Source: Chionoecetes opilio
Lineage: Eukaryota; Arthropoda; Malacostraca; Decapoda; Majidae
Length of the DNA stretch: 64,000 nt
Assembly (NCBI GenBank): GCA_016584305.1
Contig: JACEEZ010000448.1
Coordinates: 199,501-263,500, forward strand
Direction of reading: 5' to 3'
The translations under genes and the position numbers were made by a program. This document shows positions 47,022-58,504 of this stretch, one piece after another; within the stretch, counting starts at the first letter, position 1; each line of letters opens with the position of its first letter. Under the pieces are notes generated by a model. That model ran no database searches. It was not told the origin of the DNA and saw nothing but the letters and a program-made list of their open reading frames with translations.

Positions 47022-47388
47022 GCTATCTGTCCGGGTGACGATGGTCAATGGGGAGACAGTCTTCACCACATAATAAGCAATATTGCTTGAAGTTAAACGT
47101 GGTTACTTGTGACCGCCGCCGTTTCACAGGTAGATCATATTCATCAGATTTCCGCTTTTTTGTGGGTTTCCTTCCCCTTTGGTCCTTTGAAGTGTACGAT
47201 GCTGCACAGGAGGCATGACAGCGTAGCTGTTGTGGGGGTTCAGTTGCTAGCTTTGCTTCAATGTCAAGATGTATACCATCACCTTTTTCTTTGCTATCTT
47301 CGATGATGGTCTTGAGGCCCTCCTCGCCAAGATTCCACCATTTACTTGTGGCCTTGCAGGGGGCAAACAAACAGTCCATATTACACAT
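47022..47388 (-). pseudogene. TF-4 protein, N-terminal part
   Basis: An open minus-strand stretch begins MCNMDCLFAPCKATSKWWNL and continues EGLKTIIEDSKEKGDGIHLD, QLRCHASCAASYTSKDQRGR and FKQYCLLCGEDCLPIDHRHP, then DR. The paired Cys motifs (a C-SY/TSKD element and CLxCGExC followed by HPDR) look like zinc-binding segments at the start of the TF-4 family. The first Met is well placed for a start. The frame then runs into the Tigger-like insertion. The missing continuation is found at about 45480. Confidence 0.75.
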
Positions 47389-47769
47389 TCAGCCTTCATA
47401 CACCCCATATATTTAGAAACAAGATATGTTTATGGTTATATTAGGGCTATGTCAGCCAAGTTATTGTAAAAAATAAACAAATGAATATCCTTAATCCATA
47501 AATACTAGGAAAATGATAAAGAATAGATTTAATCAAATAGCCTATTTAATATATTATGAATGATTACTGTTGAACTCATGACGGCGGAGATACCAATAAT
47601 AACCACATAAGTACAATAATGCACCTTCAACTCTACACGAAGCACACACCCAACACCATATACACTTAGCACGCTCCCATGTGCCATGCGGATCAAGAAG
47701 TTTACAAAACGACATCTTTTAAACTAATACGCAATCACAAAAATATGGCTCAACAATTACACAATCAAC

Positions 47770-48093
47770 ATAGTGTCCTTCTTGGATTACTGTCACTCTG
47801 CAACATCCTATGAACTTTTTACCACTTCCATTGTGTTCCTTATATATGAAAACCTAGGTGTAGACACCAAATTTATCTCTCTAGCTTCATTATATCAAAA
47901 GATATTGGCGATTTACTGCATTACACAATCGCATTAGCGGCCATCTTGGATTTATGCTCATAAAAAAAATTCCCCTAAGTTGCCGCTTTGGCAAGAGGTG
48001 GATTTGGATTCAGTGTGCTTCAATCTTTCCAAATATACCAAAAAACCTTATAGTACCAAACATTTCTGGGTTCATGTGCTTGGCAACTGGACT
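47770..48093. repeat. TF-4 right terminal inverted repeat
   Basis: Reverse complement of 41814-42165. LINE coding resumes directly after it. Confidence 0.85.
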
Positions 48094-49970
48094 AAAACGG
48101 GAAGAACTACAAGCAATAGAGCACATTAAGGTAAACAGCAAATTCTTCTATGCCTATGCCAAAAAGAAGCTCAAGAAAGCATCTTCAATAGGTCCACTTA
48201 TGAAGGAAAATAGAGATTTTGAAAGCGAACCAGGGGAAATTGCCAAGATGTTCAAACAACAGTATGAAGATGCCTTCAGCCCACCAAATGGGGCCCAGAA
48301 AATTGACGATCCATCTTCTTTCTTTGTAGTACCTCAAAAGCCAGAACACCTGCTTACATCAGTAACTACAACAACAAAAGACATCATTGCAGCCATTTGA
48401 TAAGGAAGCACCGCACTCAGCTGCAGGGCCAGATGGCTTCCATGCCACAGCTACTGAAACACTGTAAACACCAGTTAGCACTACCACTGAAACTACTGAG
48501 TGATAAGTCCCTAGAAGCCAGCTCTGTGCCTCAGGCACTCAAAACTGGCATAATTACACCCGTATTCAAAGGGGGCAGCAAAGGCTTGGCGAAGAACTGT
48601 AGACCAGTACTGTAGTACTAACATCCCACTTAATCAAAATAATGGAAAGATCAATCCGATCCAAGCTGGGAACTACATGGAAGACATTGGAGCATTTAAT
48701 GAAGGTCAACATGGCTTCAGACAAGGCCGTTCCTGCCTCTCACAATTGCCGACTCATTACGAGAAAGTTTTGCAGGACATTCAGGATGGTGACAATGTGG
48801 ATGTCATATATCTCGACCGCCAAAGCATTTGATTAAGTCGACCACGGGATTCTTTCCCGCAAGATAAAAGAGCTTGGGATAAGTGGCAAGCTCGGAGAAT
48901 GGCTACATAGCTTCCTTTCTGACAGAGAACAACGAGTATTGGTCGAAGGGAAGCTATCAGATGCCAGCAATGTTGTCAGCGGTGTCCCTCAGGGCTCGGT
49001 CCTAGGCCCCCTACTCTTCTCATTATGATAGGGGATATAGATCAAGATCTGGCACACTCAACTGCTACATCCTTTGCCGACGACACAAGATTAACAAAGA
49101 AAATTTGTGCACACCAGATACTCAGCTACTCCAACAAGACCTAGATAAAAATCTTGGGCAGATGGGAATGATGGGCAGTGGGCAGATGAGTGGGCAGATG
49201 GGAATAATATGATCCTAAATGGTGAAAAGTTTGAGTTGTTAAGGTATGGAAACAGAATTGATATCATAACCTCAACAAAATACCATTGCGGCCAACAGGA
49301 AATAGTAGCCAGGGATGTGGTTAAAGATTTGGGTGTCAACATGAACCCTGATGCTACCTTTTCTGACCACATCCTATCAACAACAGCAAAAGCAAGGCAG
49401 CTATCAGGCTGGATCCTGAGGACTTTCCAAACCAGGAGTGTACAGTGTATGCTGACTCTTTGGAAGTCACTGGTGCTACCACGCCTAGAATACTGCTGCC
49501 AGCTCTGGTCACCACATCAAATATCTGAAATTACTGCACTAGAAGCTCCCCAAAGAACTTTCACAAACAAGATCCACGAAGTTGAACACCTAAATTACTG
49601 GGAGACTCAGGACACTGCACCGGTTTTCGCTTCAGAGACGCAGAGAAAGATACGTCGTCATTTATGTTTGGAAAATTTTGGAGAACAGGGTACCAAACAC
49701 TAACGTGCAAGAAACAGTGCACCCCCAGGAGAGGAAGGCTGTGCTACGTGTGCACCACCCCAGGAGCCTCTCATGGAGTTAGAACTCTGACACACCACAG
49801 CTTCACCTTCAGTGCTACAAGATTATTCAACTGCATCCCAACAAAACTAAGAAACATGAGGGGTGTCTCACCCGACACCTTTCCCAAGTACAAATTGGAT
49901 GCCTGGCTGGCCAACATACCAGCCAACCCCCAAGGTCTCCACCCAATGCGGCCAACCAAACTATTGTTAT
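48094..49970 (+). pseudogene. LINE ORF2 reverse transcriptase (3' half of split element)
   Basis: Continues the 41030-41813 coding. Segments: REELQAIEHIKVNSKFFYAY (about 48101), SIGPLMKENRDFES, and HSAAGPDGFHA (about 48415) for the SxGPDG block. TGIITPVFKGG (about 48546) and SGVPQGSVLGPLLFS follow (about 48978-49022), then TSFADDTRL (about 49069). The remainder reads MILNGEKFELLRYGN (about 49209), VKDLGVNMNPDATFSDHI, LPRLEYCCQLWSPHQ (about 49480) and a VSPDTFPKYKLDAWLANIP tail (about 49867). FADD is the catalytic box and is intact. Frameshifts and stops (such as near 48399, 48835 and 49026) disable it. The family is of the CR1/Jockey-like group. It was one gene before TF-4 inserted. Confidence 0.87.
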
Positions 49971-50023
49971 ACGTATATGTTTATATATATATAACTATAT
50001 GTTAAACATCAGATATGTCATAA

Positions 50024-50225
50024 GTTACTAACCTAACCTCACTATAACCCCTAAAAATTACTAACCTAACCTCACTAACCCCTAAAAGTTACTAACCTAA
50101 CCTCACTATAACCCCTAAAAGTTACTAACCTAACCTCACTATAACCCCTAAAAGTTACTAACCTAACCCTACCATAACCCCTAAAAGTTACTAACCTAAC
50201 CTCACTATAACCCCCTAAAAGTTAC
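50024..50225. repeat. About 32-bp minisatellite with telomere-like core
   Basis: Six or so copies close to AGTTACTAACCTAACCTCAC plus TATAACCCCTAAA. Each unit contains CTAACCTAACCT, which resembles the arthropod telomere repeat TTAGG on the other strand. It sits next to the LINE 3' end. Confidence 0.93.
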
Positions 50226-50790
50226 TTATATTGCCGTAGGCGGCCGCATTGGGTATACACCACCGCCAACACCAGGATACACCAGCCCCAACTCAAACAG
50301 TCTCCTGCACTGGATCAAAGAGGAGAGAGAGGTGTCTGGTTACAGTCGAGATCCATCTCAGCTGCGTCGATAACTGACGGAATTCTTCAAAGGTATCAAA
50401 GGTAAGGTAAGGAGTCTACAGGATTTCGCGCAACACCGAGACCCACATTCTCCACGAGTGCCCCAAAATCAACCCTAAGTCCTAACCACATGGTCCATAC
50501 AACACTGTCTACTACATACAATTAAAGAAATGGCAGATAATTCAAATCAACCTGTAAGAAAGGGGAATTACCGTGGCTTAACTTACTTGAAATGAATAAG
50601 ACACCAAAACGTTTTTAGCACCAAATGTTTGTATAGTTGGTGTTCTTAGTGTTGTTTAGGGCAATGAGGATCCCTTGAGGAATTGCTATGAGTCGTGGTG
50701 AGGTCCTATGAGACTATCAAAGGCGTGACAGGTGACCCGTCTTCGTCAGGAAGGCGCAGGTGAGGCGGGCCGCGGATGGGGTTGCTCTAA
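50226..50790. other. Mixed sequence; third copy of the roughly 110-bp repeat at 50655-50775
   Basis: The first part has an ETHILHECP-like peptide near 50440, possibly a scrap of a LINE C-terminal zinc motif. The 50655-50775 segment matches 45727-45835 and 45905-46015, including the GAGGAAT, CCTATG and CAGGAAGGC landmarks. Confidence 0.6.
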
Positions 50791-50799
50791 AATTCTAAT

Positions 50800-51720
50800 A
50801 GGCAAAAACGTACTGGAAAAGTGTGGCATTTACCATCAATACTATATGGGGTTAATGTGATAAATTTAACAAAGCAGAAATGGATAAATTACAGAGAATT
50901 GAAAATGGGGTGTACCGTCAAATCTTTGGGGCATATACACAGGGGGCAGCACTCCTGGGGGAAGTGGGAACATCCAGTGTTAGGAATAGAATAAGGGAGG
51001 GACAATGGAAGTACTTGAGGTATGTATTAGTAGACGGGAATGACCTAGTGAAAAGGATAGGAGATGATTGAGAAAAGACAAAATAAATGGATGCAAGCTT
51101 TACTGAAAGATCTGAGAAAGACCGGAGTCATGAACCAGGGTGTGAGGTGTGAGACAAAGGAGAGTATAAGGAAAAATATGAGAGAGTTGGACACAAGAGA
51201 ATGAGTGAATGAAATGAATGAAAAAACAAGTTTGAAAATATATATAAAATGGAGAAAAGAGAAGGGAGGCCAAGAAGAAGTATACAGTAATGACCAAGCT
51301 TCAGAACTACTGTTTAAGTGCAGGACAAACAACCTACAACTAAATGACAGGAGGTTCTGGGAGAAGAAATAACTTTTGATTTGGGGTGGGGCAGAAAAGG
51401 AGGACTTAAAACATTTTCTGTTATGGTGCCCAGCCTACAGTAATGAAAGAAAGAAAAGTGTGAGGCTACAACAACCTTACCTAGAGGAGGAAGAGGATAT
51501 AGTGGGGGAATATTTGTTTGGAGACGGGAATGTGGAAGAAGCAAAAAGAACAATCAACAGTTTTTGGATGACCAGAGAAAATAAGAAGAAAGAAAAAGAA
51601 AGAAACTAATAAGATAGAATAAGAGAAGAAAACTAATTAAAGACCCAGACAGCAAGAAGAAACACGTCAGGGAGTGCCGTTGAAAAAGGCCCGACTCCCG
51701 ACCAACAAGTGAACTGAACT
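50800..51720 (+). pseudogene. LINE C-terminal fragment (second LINE family) with 3' end
   Basis: Plus strand. Segments: KLQRIENGVYRQIFGAYTQG (about 50886), LLGEVGTSSVRNRIREGQWK, then a frameshifted stretch. KCRTNNLQLNDRRFWEKK (about 51317) and GGAEKEDLKHFLLWCPAYSN (about 51384-51443) follow, then VGEYLFGDGNVEEAKRTINS and TRENKKKEKE. The C/G-AE-EDLxHFLLWCP motif is a C-terminal zinc-knuckle-like feature of non-LTR polymerases. The first cysteines are damaged. The 3' tail includes GTCAGGGAGT and TTGAAAAAGGCCCGACTCCC, which recur inverted at 63656-63720. Confidence 0.8.
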
Positions 51721-51744
51721 GAGCGTGTTGTCCTCTGAAATGTT

Positions 51745-53380
51745 TGTTTACGTTCTTGATCTTGATCTTGATTTGGGAGTCACCCAGCAGAGTGCTGTCA
51801 GTGAAGCTTTGGTACGGCGTTCTACCACACAAGTAATCTGTTGGGAGAGAAGCAAAAGGGGAAGCAAAACTAGGGATTTTCTTTTTCCCCTCCTTCCTTC
51901 TCTCTACATCACATTCAACGGGTTCCCCCATCACTGAGGGGCCCCCTGCCTTCATGCTCTTTCCTACGTGACTCTCAAGAGTTCTCCAAGAAATTCTTTT
52001 ACCTCTCAATCACACGACTGTCACTCCTCCACTCAGCACCACAACACCAGAGGTACTCAGTTCTCCACTCTTCCTGTCTCTTCAGCTCTCGCCATTCTTC
52101 CACTCCGACCTCTCCTACCACTACTCCAACATCTGTGTCTAGCATACTCAATACGTTCACAATTTCCAGCACAATGGCTCCACGGTTTCATCCATCCTGT
52201 CACCACACATCTCACACACCTTGCTGCCATCATTCTTCCATCTGTACATACGACTATTACTTCCAGGCGACTTTGTCCTGGCTCTGAAGAGTAGGGTCCC
52301 CTCCATCAGCCACCATCATAGAACCTTATACCGTGTGGTCCCTTTCTCCATGTACATTCCACGTGTTGATGTTTCACTCATTCACCTCAGACATTCTCTT
52401 TCCTTTCTCTTCCACTCTCCTATTTATTTCTTTTTGCATACATCAATACTCCAGGTCTCATCACTCCTGTCACAAACAGTCCCAGTTCACCTGTCCATCT
52501 TCCACTTTTACTAGTCTTTCATCACTTACAATAACATATTCCAGTCCCAAACCGCTTGCCCATTTGCTGTCATCCATTCGTTGCAGGTCTAGCTATGTAC
52601 CTCAGTCCTGCCTTTGCTCTCCTCTCTCTGAACGTGATCCATCCCATGTCTCCTCTAATCGCTTCCACTGCACATAACTATGGCTCCTAATCTGTATTCT
52701 GCATGCTTTGTTCTGTGTACTTCCAATCGGTCCAATCCTTCCTAGCCACACCATTGTTTCCAGGCCATACATAATGCTAGGGACTGCCACACCATTCCAT
52801 AGTCCTCGCACCACTTCATACTTGTTGGCCCGACATCTTGCCACACTTGCCTAGCCTCCAACCCAATGGTTGGCTCTAGCTATCCTCTCATGTTTAGTTT
52901 CTCACAGCCTTTATCATTCCAACCAAAACCCAGATACTGTGTACTCTTTCGTTCTCTTTTATTCCATTCCCACCCCACCATCCAAATCACTCTTGTCAAT
53001 CATCAGAGTTCATCCCCATTCACACCAAACACTTGGACTCTTCTCCTACTGCGAGGCCTAACGTTGAAAGGGTCCCTTCCATACTCAGTACACCAGCATA
53101 CAGCATCTCCTGTAGCTCATTGTGGTTTCACTAAGGATCACCACATCATCTGACATACCATCAGTACACTCAACACTCATCATCCAATTTTCACACACCA
53201 GACCTGTACGCTCACTCTCACGCATTTCCTCAACATATAAACAAAAAAGTAGAGGAGAAGGGACACAGCCCTGTCTACTCATCTCTGTACTATTCACCCA
53301 TCCCAGTCTCGAGGTCACCATACTGACTTGGCCTGTGTGTCTCAACATGCAACATGACTGGCCTGCTGTGTCGCCGGATT
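51745..53380 (-). pseudogene. RTE-like LINE copy U1, 5' truncated
   Basis: Minus strand. The RT core holds GWVNSTEMSRQGCVPSPLLF (about 53300), LYVEEM, and GMSDDVVILSET, where family members read YADDVVILSE (about 53170). Thumb and tail blocks are KYEVVRGLWNGVAVPSIMYG (about 52828) and TQNKACRIQIRSHSYV. The 3' end closes with TDSTLLGDSQIKIKIKN (about 51800-51750), the last residues encoded by an AAGATC repeat tail. The catalytic tyrosine-alanine pair is altered and several frameshifts are present. The 5' end stops just before the tail of the next copy. Confidence 0.82.
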
Positions 53381-53392
53381 CGGTTTTGATCT

Positions 53393-56300
53393 TGATCTTG
53401 ATGTTACAGGTGGCCTTTCTTCATAGGCCAGGCTAAACAGGCGGCTCTGTAGTCTTGTTCTTGTCTTGGTTTAGGGTGGTAGAGTCTATTGTCTATTTTC
53501 ATATACCTTCATTCTTCCAAAAACTCTTTCACTGTCTCAATCATCCGTCACTTGCCTCACCACCACAGTGTCCCAGCAGTAATAACATCCATTCTCTTCC
53601 TGTCCTTTCAACCACCTCCTTCATGCACCTCCCATTTCAGTCAAAACCACACGCATCATTGCCATTCTATCCCCGCTATACTTCTCACATCTCTAGTATC
53701 ACATGTTCCACTGTTCATCCTCACCATGTCACACATCTCGCACCCTTTGTCTGCCTGGACTCGGACCCTCTATAGTTCATTGCATTTACATCTAAGCACT
53801 GTGTTCTGGTTGGAAGAGAAGGTCGGCCACCCCGGGGTTCATAATTACACACTTAATACCGATGGTGCCTCTTCTCCATAACCATTCGTATACATTCTAG
53901 TGTTTTCTTTTGCCCATTCATTTTTCCACTTACTCAGCCCCACCTATTTCACTACTCTATCGATCTCAGTTTTCGACTTTCTCACATACACTCAAGGCCT
54001 TCTCATCACCATTCAACATCTTCATTCAATACATCGGTCTTCCATCTATCAAGTTGATACATCCACAAATCGCAATCCAACTTCTTTATCACCAGTTTTG
54101 GGCATCAGCTTCCCCCATTTTACTACTACATCACCCCACAAATATAAACTTTGTCCTCAATCTCTGTGTCATCCATTCGTTCCAGTCTGATCTTATACCT
54201 GAGTGTTGCTTTCGGAATGTCTCTACCAAATGGACTCATCCCATGTCACTCTAAAACCTTCAGTCCTGATATACCTGGGTGCATTCAGTGCCATTCTTGC
54301 TACTTATTTTGTCCACTTCAATATCTCTATTTCACTCTCATTCCATGCAATCACCCTCCATACCATACATAATGCTTGGGACAGCCACATTCCTCAACAC
54401 ATCATACTTGCTTGCCCTAATTCCTTGCACACCTCCCAAGTCGACCAACCACTGATTGGCATGGCTGAATCTTTTCAGCCTTTGCTTTTCCACATCCCAT
54501 TGGAAAGACTAATGCACATCCCCTAGGTACTTGTATTCACTAGTTTGTTTTAATTCATTTTCGACCAGTCTCATGTCGGCGTTTCTGTCATTCCTCCTGT
54601 TATATTAATATCATCACCTTTACTTTTCTCACGGCTACAATTTTACTCCAAAGTCTCTCCATACTAATTCACCACACTAAACAGGGCTCTGGAGTAAGCG
54701 CGACTCAATCATAACTACCATCTCATCTGCCATACATTTAAAAAGCGTATTTTGTCATTTCTCACTCTCAATCCTGCATCCATTCTTTCTCATTCCTTAA
54801 CTGCCAGTTCCTCAGTATACAAACTAAAACAAGGTTGGGGACCAGAGTGGCATCCATGCCTAACACCTCTTCTCACTCCTCACCAATTCTTTTCTAGCCT
54901 ACCTGTAGCCTATATTTTGCTCTAGTGTCTTCATACATGCGTCTCACTATGTTCACTATTCTTTTGCTCAACCAAACCTTTTCCAAAAAACCTTGCATAA
55001 CATTTCTCGTTTACTCTATCATAGGTTTCTACAATGTCTAGGAACCCAAGTACAGGTCTTCCCTCCTTTCTTCTTTTAATTATTCATTCAATCGCACAAA
55101 CATGGTGTCCTCGGCCCTTCCTATCACTCGAAAACCATTTTGCTCCTCACCTAACACCATAGCTCTCTCAACCATTTACACAAACCGTTCTTCAACACTG
55201 CACTAAAAACTGTTACCTACTGTATCATTAGGGCTATTGGTCTCTAGTTCTTCAATCATCTACTCTTGTATACTCCTTTATGCAATAGGGTCACTCTACA
55301 TCATCCATTTTCTAGGCACCCTTTCTTATTCCCACACACGGTTAAATAGGTCCGTAATCATGTCAATCACCACATCACACCATTCTTGTACAATTCAATG
55401 GTATTCATCCGGGCCTGCTGCTTTTTTCATTTCTTCGCTCCTTACACACTCCTCTACTCATCCCTGCAATCCATTCTTCACTCTTCCGCATCTTCTTTTC
55501 CAACGTCATATTCTGGTCTACGTCAAAGATTTACCCACGCTCCTAGGTCTCCCATAGGTTTTTATAACCTCTCCTGATTTTTGTGGTTGTGGCTCATCGG
55601 TTTAAATTCAGAATTTACTTTCCCAATGCTTTCACATCTTCATTCTACCAAGCCATCTTTTCCCTCTCAGAATCTGATACCACTCACGGCCACTGCAAGT
55701 CCTTTCTCTTTAGGATTCGGATCTTACTCCTGTCACACATAACTTTCGCATCTCTTATCTTTCTTTTGTTATCGCTGCTGTTTCACATATTCTGTCCATG
55801 CATTCTGGTATTATCCTCCGCCTTCACTTTCTTGCTCCTTCTCTTAAACCCTCTACATTCCTGTGAACCTTTTCGTCCTTCCTTGCCTCTCTAATATCCC
55901 ATTACACACATGGTTTATTCACTCTGTTTCCATTTGTTCAAATAAACCTACTTTTTAATGTCAGCGCTCCTCACATTTCCGTTAGTCTCTCATTTAGCTC
56001 ATTCACCTCCTGTACTCTTTCTCTGTCCCACATCTCACTCAGACACACTTGAAAATTTCCATTTTGCACTCTCAACTCCATTTGTTCTTTCACCGTCCTT
56101 ACTTATTGGCTCACTTTTATTCACTCCATACAGGTTCCACTACCAAGCATATTATGATCAGACCAACAATACAATTTTTCACTCTTCAATCTATTCCACA
56201 TTCGAGCAACACTCTCTCGTCATTTTAGCCAGTCACCAAACACATAATCAATTGCACTTCTCTTGGTTTCTTGCATTCCCACGTCACTCGACCCTCTGCC

Positions 56301-56890
56301 AGTCTCATTCAGTTTTCTCCACTCCAACTCATCTATAAATTCAGAAGCATTTCTCCATTTTGATTATTTGCTCTCCTAGCATACCCAGATGTGCATTCAT
56401 TATCACCCCATAACATCCCACTCTCTCCGGCAGGTCTCTAAAAATCTTCTTATAATGTTGTACTTAATTCTATTCTCTCTCCCTGCTCTACACCCTCATA
56501 CACGTTCATGTATACCACAATCAATATAAACTTTTTTCCTTGTCGTTAAATGACCCAAACATTCTACTCTAGCAGCCAGAACATCCTCACTCATAGCATA
56601 TTACCCCACAGTCTATTCATCTACTTAAGGTTCTTCCTTTCTATGAAGAAAGGCAACCCCCTCCTCCAGTTTCTCTTGTTTCTTCGTCCTTTCCAATCAT
56701 CTCATATCACTATCATGCATTCGTTACATCGTCTGTTAAATGGGGTTTCAGTCACCCAACCAACTAGTTCGAATTTCCATTCACCAATGCCTTGCATACA
56801 ATCTCATATTACCAAACACACCAACCCCTCACATTATACATCAAACTACAGTATATTCTCTCGCTGGTGGTGTCTTTTGTCTGTTCCTCG
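53393..56890 (-). pseudogene. RTE-like LINE, longer copy of a related subfamily
   Basis: Minus strand, starting after its own AAGATC tail at 53393. Blocks recovered across frameshifts: RPIALM (about 55230), a VFSAVLKNGLCKWLREL-like stretch (about 55200), REMLCKV (about 55000), MADEMVVM, where YADD is expected (about 54735), EYKYLGDVH (about 54535) and SKYDVLRNVAVPSIMYGM (about 54410). Sequence upstream to about 56890 should be endonuclease, but I recognise no motif there with certainty. The catalytic box is mutated (MADE). Confidence 0.68.
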
Positions 56891-58504
56891 TCTCCTCAAG
56901 TGATTTTGATTTCGGTTCCTGTTGGGCTGTGCGGCCTCCTTCTGCCGCATTCTCGGTCTGTTTGGCTCCGGGTTACCTCTCTCATCTTCACTCTTTAGTA
57001 TTCGTCGCTCCAAGATTTCCCTGATTATGTCAAAAATTTTATGTGTTCTTTTTCAGCCATTTTTGGGCTTTTGCTTCCCTCCCCAGTGTCTTGTCATTGT
57101 TGATGCTCGCCTTTGACATGCGGTGCCACACCTAATGTGTTTGTACACCACTTTCTTTGCTGCTTTAACCAAATCCATTTCTCATGATCCTTTCTTCAAT
57201 CACTGTTTACTTTCACAAGTAGGGGCCTTGGCTCTTATTGCCTCACCTTTGTCATCAACCAGGCCAATTGTATCTTCCATCTATTTATGTGGATTAGATC
57301 ACAATCATGACAGGTCAACCCAATCTCATTAATATTTCAGTAAAAAACACCATCTGTAATGCTTTTCTTTTTTCATTTCTGATTGCAAGTTCATACCCGT
57401 CAGGATATCTCCTCCGTACGTCATACATAATTATTATGTCCTTTCCTTTCGATCTAGTCTGCTCTGGATCTGTTGAGTGGTTGCTGAATCAATTCATCCC
57501 CACTTGCTTGTTGCTTGTGTCATTCTTAATGTTCTCATAATTTCCTTGCATCAGCCAATAGTGAACTCCTTTATATGATGAACTAAACGTGATTCTTCAT
57601 TTCATTTGTGCTACCTTGGTTTTCAGTCAGCACTTTCTCCGGAACTTCCATTACATTTATCCTTGATATTTGACTCTATCTTATTCGAGGATTATCATTT
57701 TGCCTTCCAAGGTTCCGAGCCTATTCATCAGGCTATGGTGCCTTCCGAGTTTCCTTCTATTACTCATTTAAAATGGACTGATTTTGCCTCCATGTGACTC
57801 AGTCGGTCTTCAAACTTCTATCTACTTGTCCTGCCTTTTAACCCTATCGGCTATCATCTAGTAGCACTGTTATGTTCAAAAACCTTGATGTCTACCTATC
57901 ATTTATTTCAGTTGGTCACTGATTCTTTGAAGCTGATATGTATCTTGACCCTCCCAGTGACAACGACTGCCAGTAATCAGCTGTTTACTGCTTCGTTCTC
58001 CTGTTCATGAACTCGTACACAGCTCAGGTATATTAACACATTCAATGATGAAACAATCATCACATACCTCACATGCAAGTGCATCATCATCATCAGTAAC
58101 CTCTACTTGAACTTTCGCACTTATGTGCATCCACCTCGCCCTCACGGCAAGTATCCTCCCCTGGTCTTCATCTCCCTTCGGGTTTTATGTTCCTTAGATA
58201 TTGCTCCTCTATCCACACCCGAGCCTGTTTCTCATTTCCTTGTATTTGGCGTAGCCTTCGTACATCTGGCCATTCTCTCCTCCTGTGAGGCTGTGCATGT
58301 AGCACACAACACGGACTGGCCTCTCTCCTACTGGGCCTTCTTCTACCAAGAGTCTGGCGTCCTGGGGTCTATGAAACACGGACTGCCTCTCTCTTACCTC
58401 ACAGGCTGGCGTCCTGGGTCTATACCACGGACTGGCCTCTCTCCACCTCCGGGAAAAGTCAACAAAAAAGCTCGCAGCAATCACGCAACCGTGTTGTAAG
58501 TGGT
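56891..58504. other. No gene recognised
   Basis: Mixed sequence with short open frames on both strands. A short internal repeat lies at about 58310-58440 (GACTGGCCTCTCTCC and GGCGTCCTGGG segments recur two to three times). Possibly the 5' part of the preceding LINE, but unproven. Confidence 0.45.

Larger units (their letters stand above)
41814..48093 (-). mobile_element. TF-4 DNA-transposon-like element with about 300-bp inverted terminal repeats
   Basis: The left end (AGTCCGGTCGCCAA..., 41814 to about 42165) is the reverse complement of the right end (about 47770-48093, ...TTGGCAACTGGACT), with small indels. Shared landmarks include AACCCAGAAATGTTTGG (41849 and 48060) and ATAAGGAACACAATGGAAGT (about 42080 and its complement at about 47825). 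The element splits a LINE gene cleanly and carries one minus-strand gene relic (47388 to 44366). Three smaller TA-flanked elements lie within it. No certain target-site duplication is visible. Confidence 0.85.

Noticed and set aside
50024..50225. True telomeric repeat
   Set aside because: The unit is about 32 bp with only two telomere-like pentamers, internal to the contig and next to a LINE.
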